This document shows, one piece after another, positions 5,777 through 6,580 of a stretch of 6,580 nucleotides of DNA; the first letter of the stretch is position 1; each line of letters opens with the position of its first letter. The stretch is from Candidatus Gottesmanbacteria bacterium (GTDB lineage: Bacteria > Patescibacteriota > Microgenomatia > UBA10105 > UBA927), in contig JAPLWC010000105.1 of assembly GCA_026396845.1 (NCBI GenBank), positions 1 through 6,580 on the forward strand, read 5' to 3'. A program made the position numbers and the translations under genes. The notes under the pieces are model-generated. The model did not search any database and was not told where the DNA came from. It saw nothing but the letters and a program-made list of their open reading frames with translations.

Positions 5777-6580
5777 ATGATTCGAAAGAACAATCAATCA
5801 GGTCAAATCGCACTTATTGCCCTCCTTGTGTTGACGGTCGCTACGACCGTGGGTTTATCGCTTGTCGCACGGTCAACGACCGATGTTTCAGTTACAAGAA
5901 ATATTGAAGAATCTTCCCGGGCGTTTTCCGCTGCAGAAGCAGGGATTGAAGAAGCGTTAAAAACCGGTGTCGGCAGTTCCGGCACAATCGACTCATCCTT
6001 AGGGATTACATATAGCGTGATGCCTGTCCCTGTTGCCGGCGGCGTCGGAAATCCGTTTGTCTTTCCGCAACCAACATTGAAAGAAGATACCGAAACCGTA
6101 TGGCTAGTGAATCATGATCCAGCAACAGGCATGATTATAGAAACCCCCACGTATACAGCGAATACGATAACTGTATGTTGGGGTGGATCACCAGCTCCGG
6201 CTGTCGTTGTTTCCATTCTGTACAAAACCGGTGTATCATACCGTGTAGCTAAAGCTGCCTATGATCCTGATACTTCACGCACGCCCCCAAATAATTTTTC
6301 AGGGGCGACGAACGGCGGCTGCACTGCGAATACAGCATATAAAGCCACTATTAATTTTCCAGGGTTAGGAATCAATCCTGATCCTGATATCCTTATCGCA
6401 CTCCGAATCCGGCCGGTGTACAACAATGCTCAAATAGCAGTGCAACCGGCGCAGGTTCTTCCGGTTCAGGGCAACAATATCGAGTCTGTCGGGAAGGCCG
6501 GCGCCGATGTAAACAGAAAAATAGTCGTGTATCAGCAATACCGGGCCCCGGCATCCATTTTTGATTATGCAGTATATAGT
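5777..6580 (+). CDS. PilX/GspK-like tip minor pilin, 3' end outside window
   Basis: The frame is open from the ATG at 5777 through the last base, giving 268 residues with no stop. The N-terminus is MIRKNNQSGQIALIALLVLTVATTVGLSLVAR-like: a short charged leader, Gly9 as probable cleavage site, a hydrophobic helix (10-30) and no Glu at +5. SSRAFSAAEAGIEEAL (46-61) matches the AxEAGxExAL signature of PilX N-terminal domains. A large beta-rich region of about 200 residues follows, with Cys134 and Cys182, and the visible end APASIFDYAVYS (257-268) is, from memory, typical of the C-terminal end of CPR PilX-like proteins, so little may be missing. GspK also lacks the +5 Glu and caps the pilus tip (known for type II systems); tip location here is inferred. 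AGAG (5767-5770) is a weak Shine-Dalgarno. Confidence 0.87.
   Translation, partial: MIRKNNQSGQIALIALLVLTVATTVGLSLVARSTTDVSVTRNIEESSRAFSAAEAGIEEALKTGVGSSGTIDSSLGITYSVMPVPVAGGVGNPFVFPQPTLKEDTETVWLVNHDPATGMIIETPTYTANTITVCWGGSPAPAVVVSILYKTGVSYRVAKAAYDPDTSRTPPNNFSGATNGGCTANTAYKATINFPGLGINPDPDILIALRIRPVYNNAQIAVQPAQVLPVQGNNIESVGKAGADVNRKIVVYQQYRAPASIFDYAVYS

Overview
The window is a type IV pilus (T4P) assembly locus. All recognisable genes are on the plus strand and tightly packed. The protein styles suggest a Candidatus Patescibacteria (CPR) bacterium: a PilT-PilC-pilin-PilD order, a short pilin with an 'AIDPFEQLKKG' segment after its N-terminal helix, a minor pilin with a 'GIELARGIRDNGW' segment, and a PilX-like protein ending near 'APASIFDY'. 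This assignment rests on remembered family resemblance, not on a search. TGA closes several genes in natural positions (4274-4276, 4749-4751, 5719-5721), so the code is standard and not the TGA-as-glycine code of Gracilibacteria/Absconditabacteria. Base composition looks near balanced by eye.

Layout. Bases 2-916 hold the retraction ATPase PilT, whose N-terminus lies outside the window. Two bases later comes the platform protein PilC (919-1992). A 64-base gap with a candidate promoter and a strong Shine-Dalgarno precedes a pilin (2057-2566), probably the major one, which is followed by a clear rho-independent terminator (2591-2618). A second candidate promoter leads into prepilin peptidase PilD (2682-3292). 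This gene is frame-disrupted and lacks its middle part. It runs into five prepilin genes joined by ATGA overlaps or gaps of a few bases: two GspG-like pilins (3289-3738, 3746-4276), then GspH/FimT-like (4281-4751), GspI/PilV-like (4748-5203) and GspJ/PilW-like (5206-5721). After 55 bases with an inverted repeat and a third candidate promoter, a PilX/GspK-like gene (5777 onward) runs off the right edge.

How it works together. PilD should cleave the prepilins at the glycine before the hydrophobic helix. PilC with an extension ATPase (presumably PilB, outside the window) should polymerise them, and PilT should retract the fibre. The H-I-J-X/K order of the last four genes matches the minor pilins that prime assembly and cap the tip in known T4P and type II secretion systems.

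The most unusual signal is that both polytopic membrane proteins carry internal losses. PilC lacks, in frame, the stretch that normally contains its second membrane helix. PilD lacks the second CxxC pair and its following membrane helices, and also changes frame. Either the machine is decaying or altered in this genome, or the assembly dropped short segments twice. No CRISPR array, RNA gene, insertion sequence or clearly novel defence-type system is visible.
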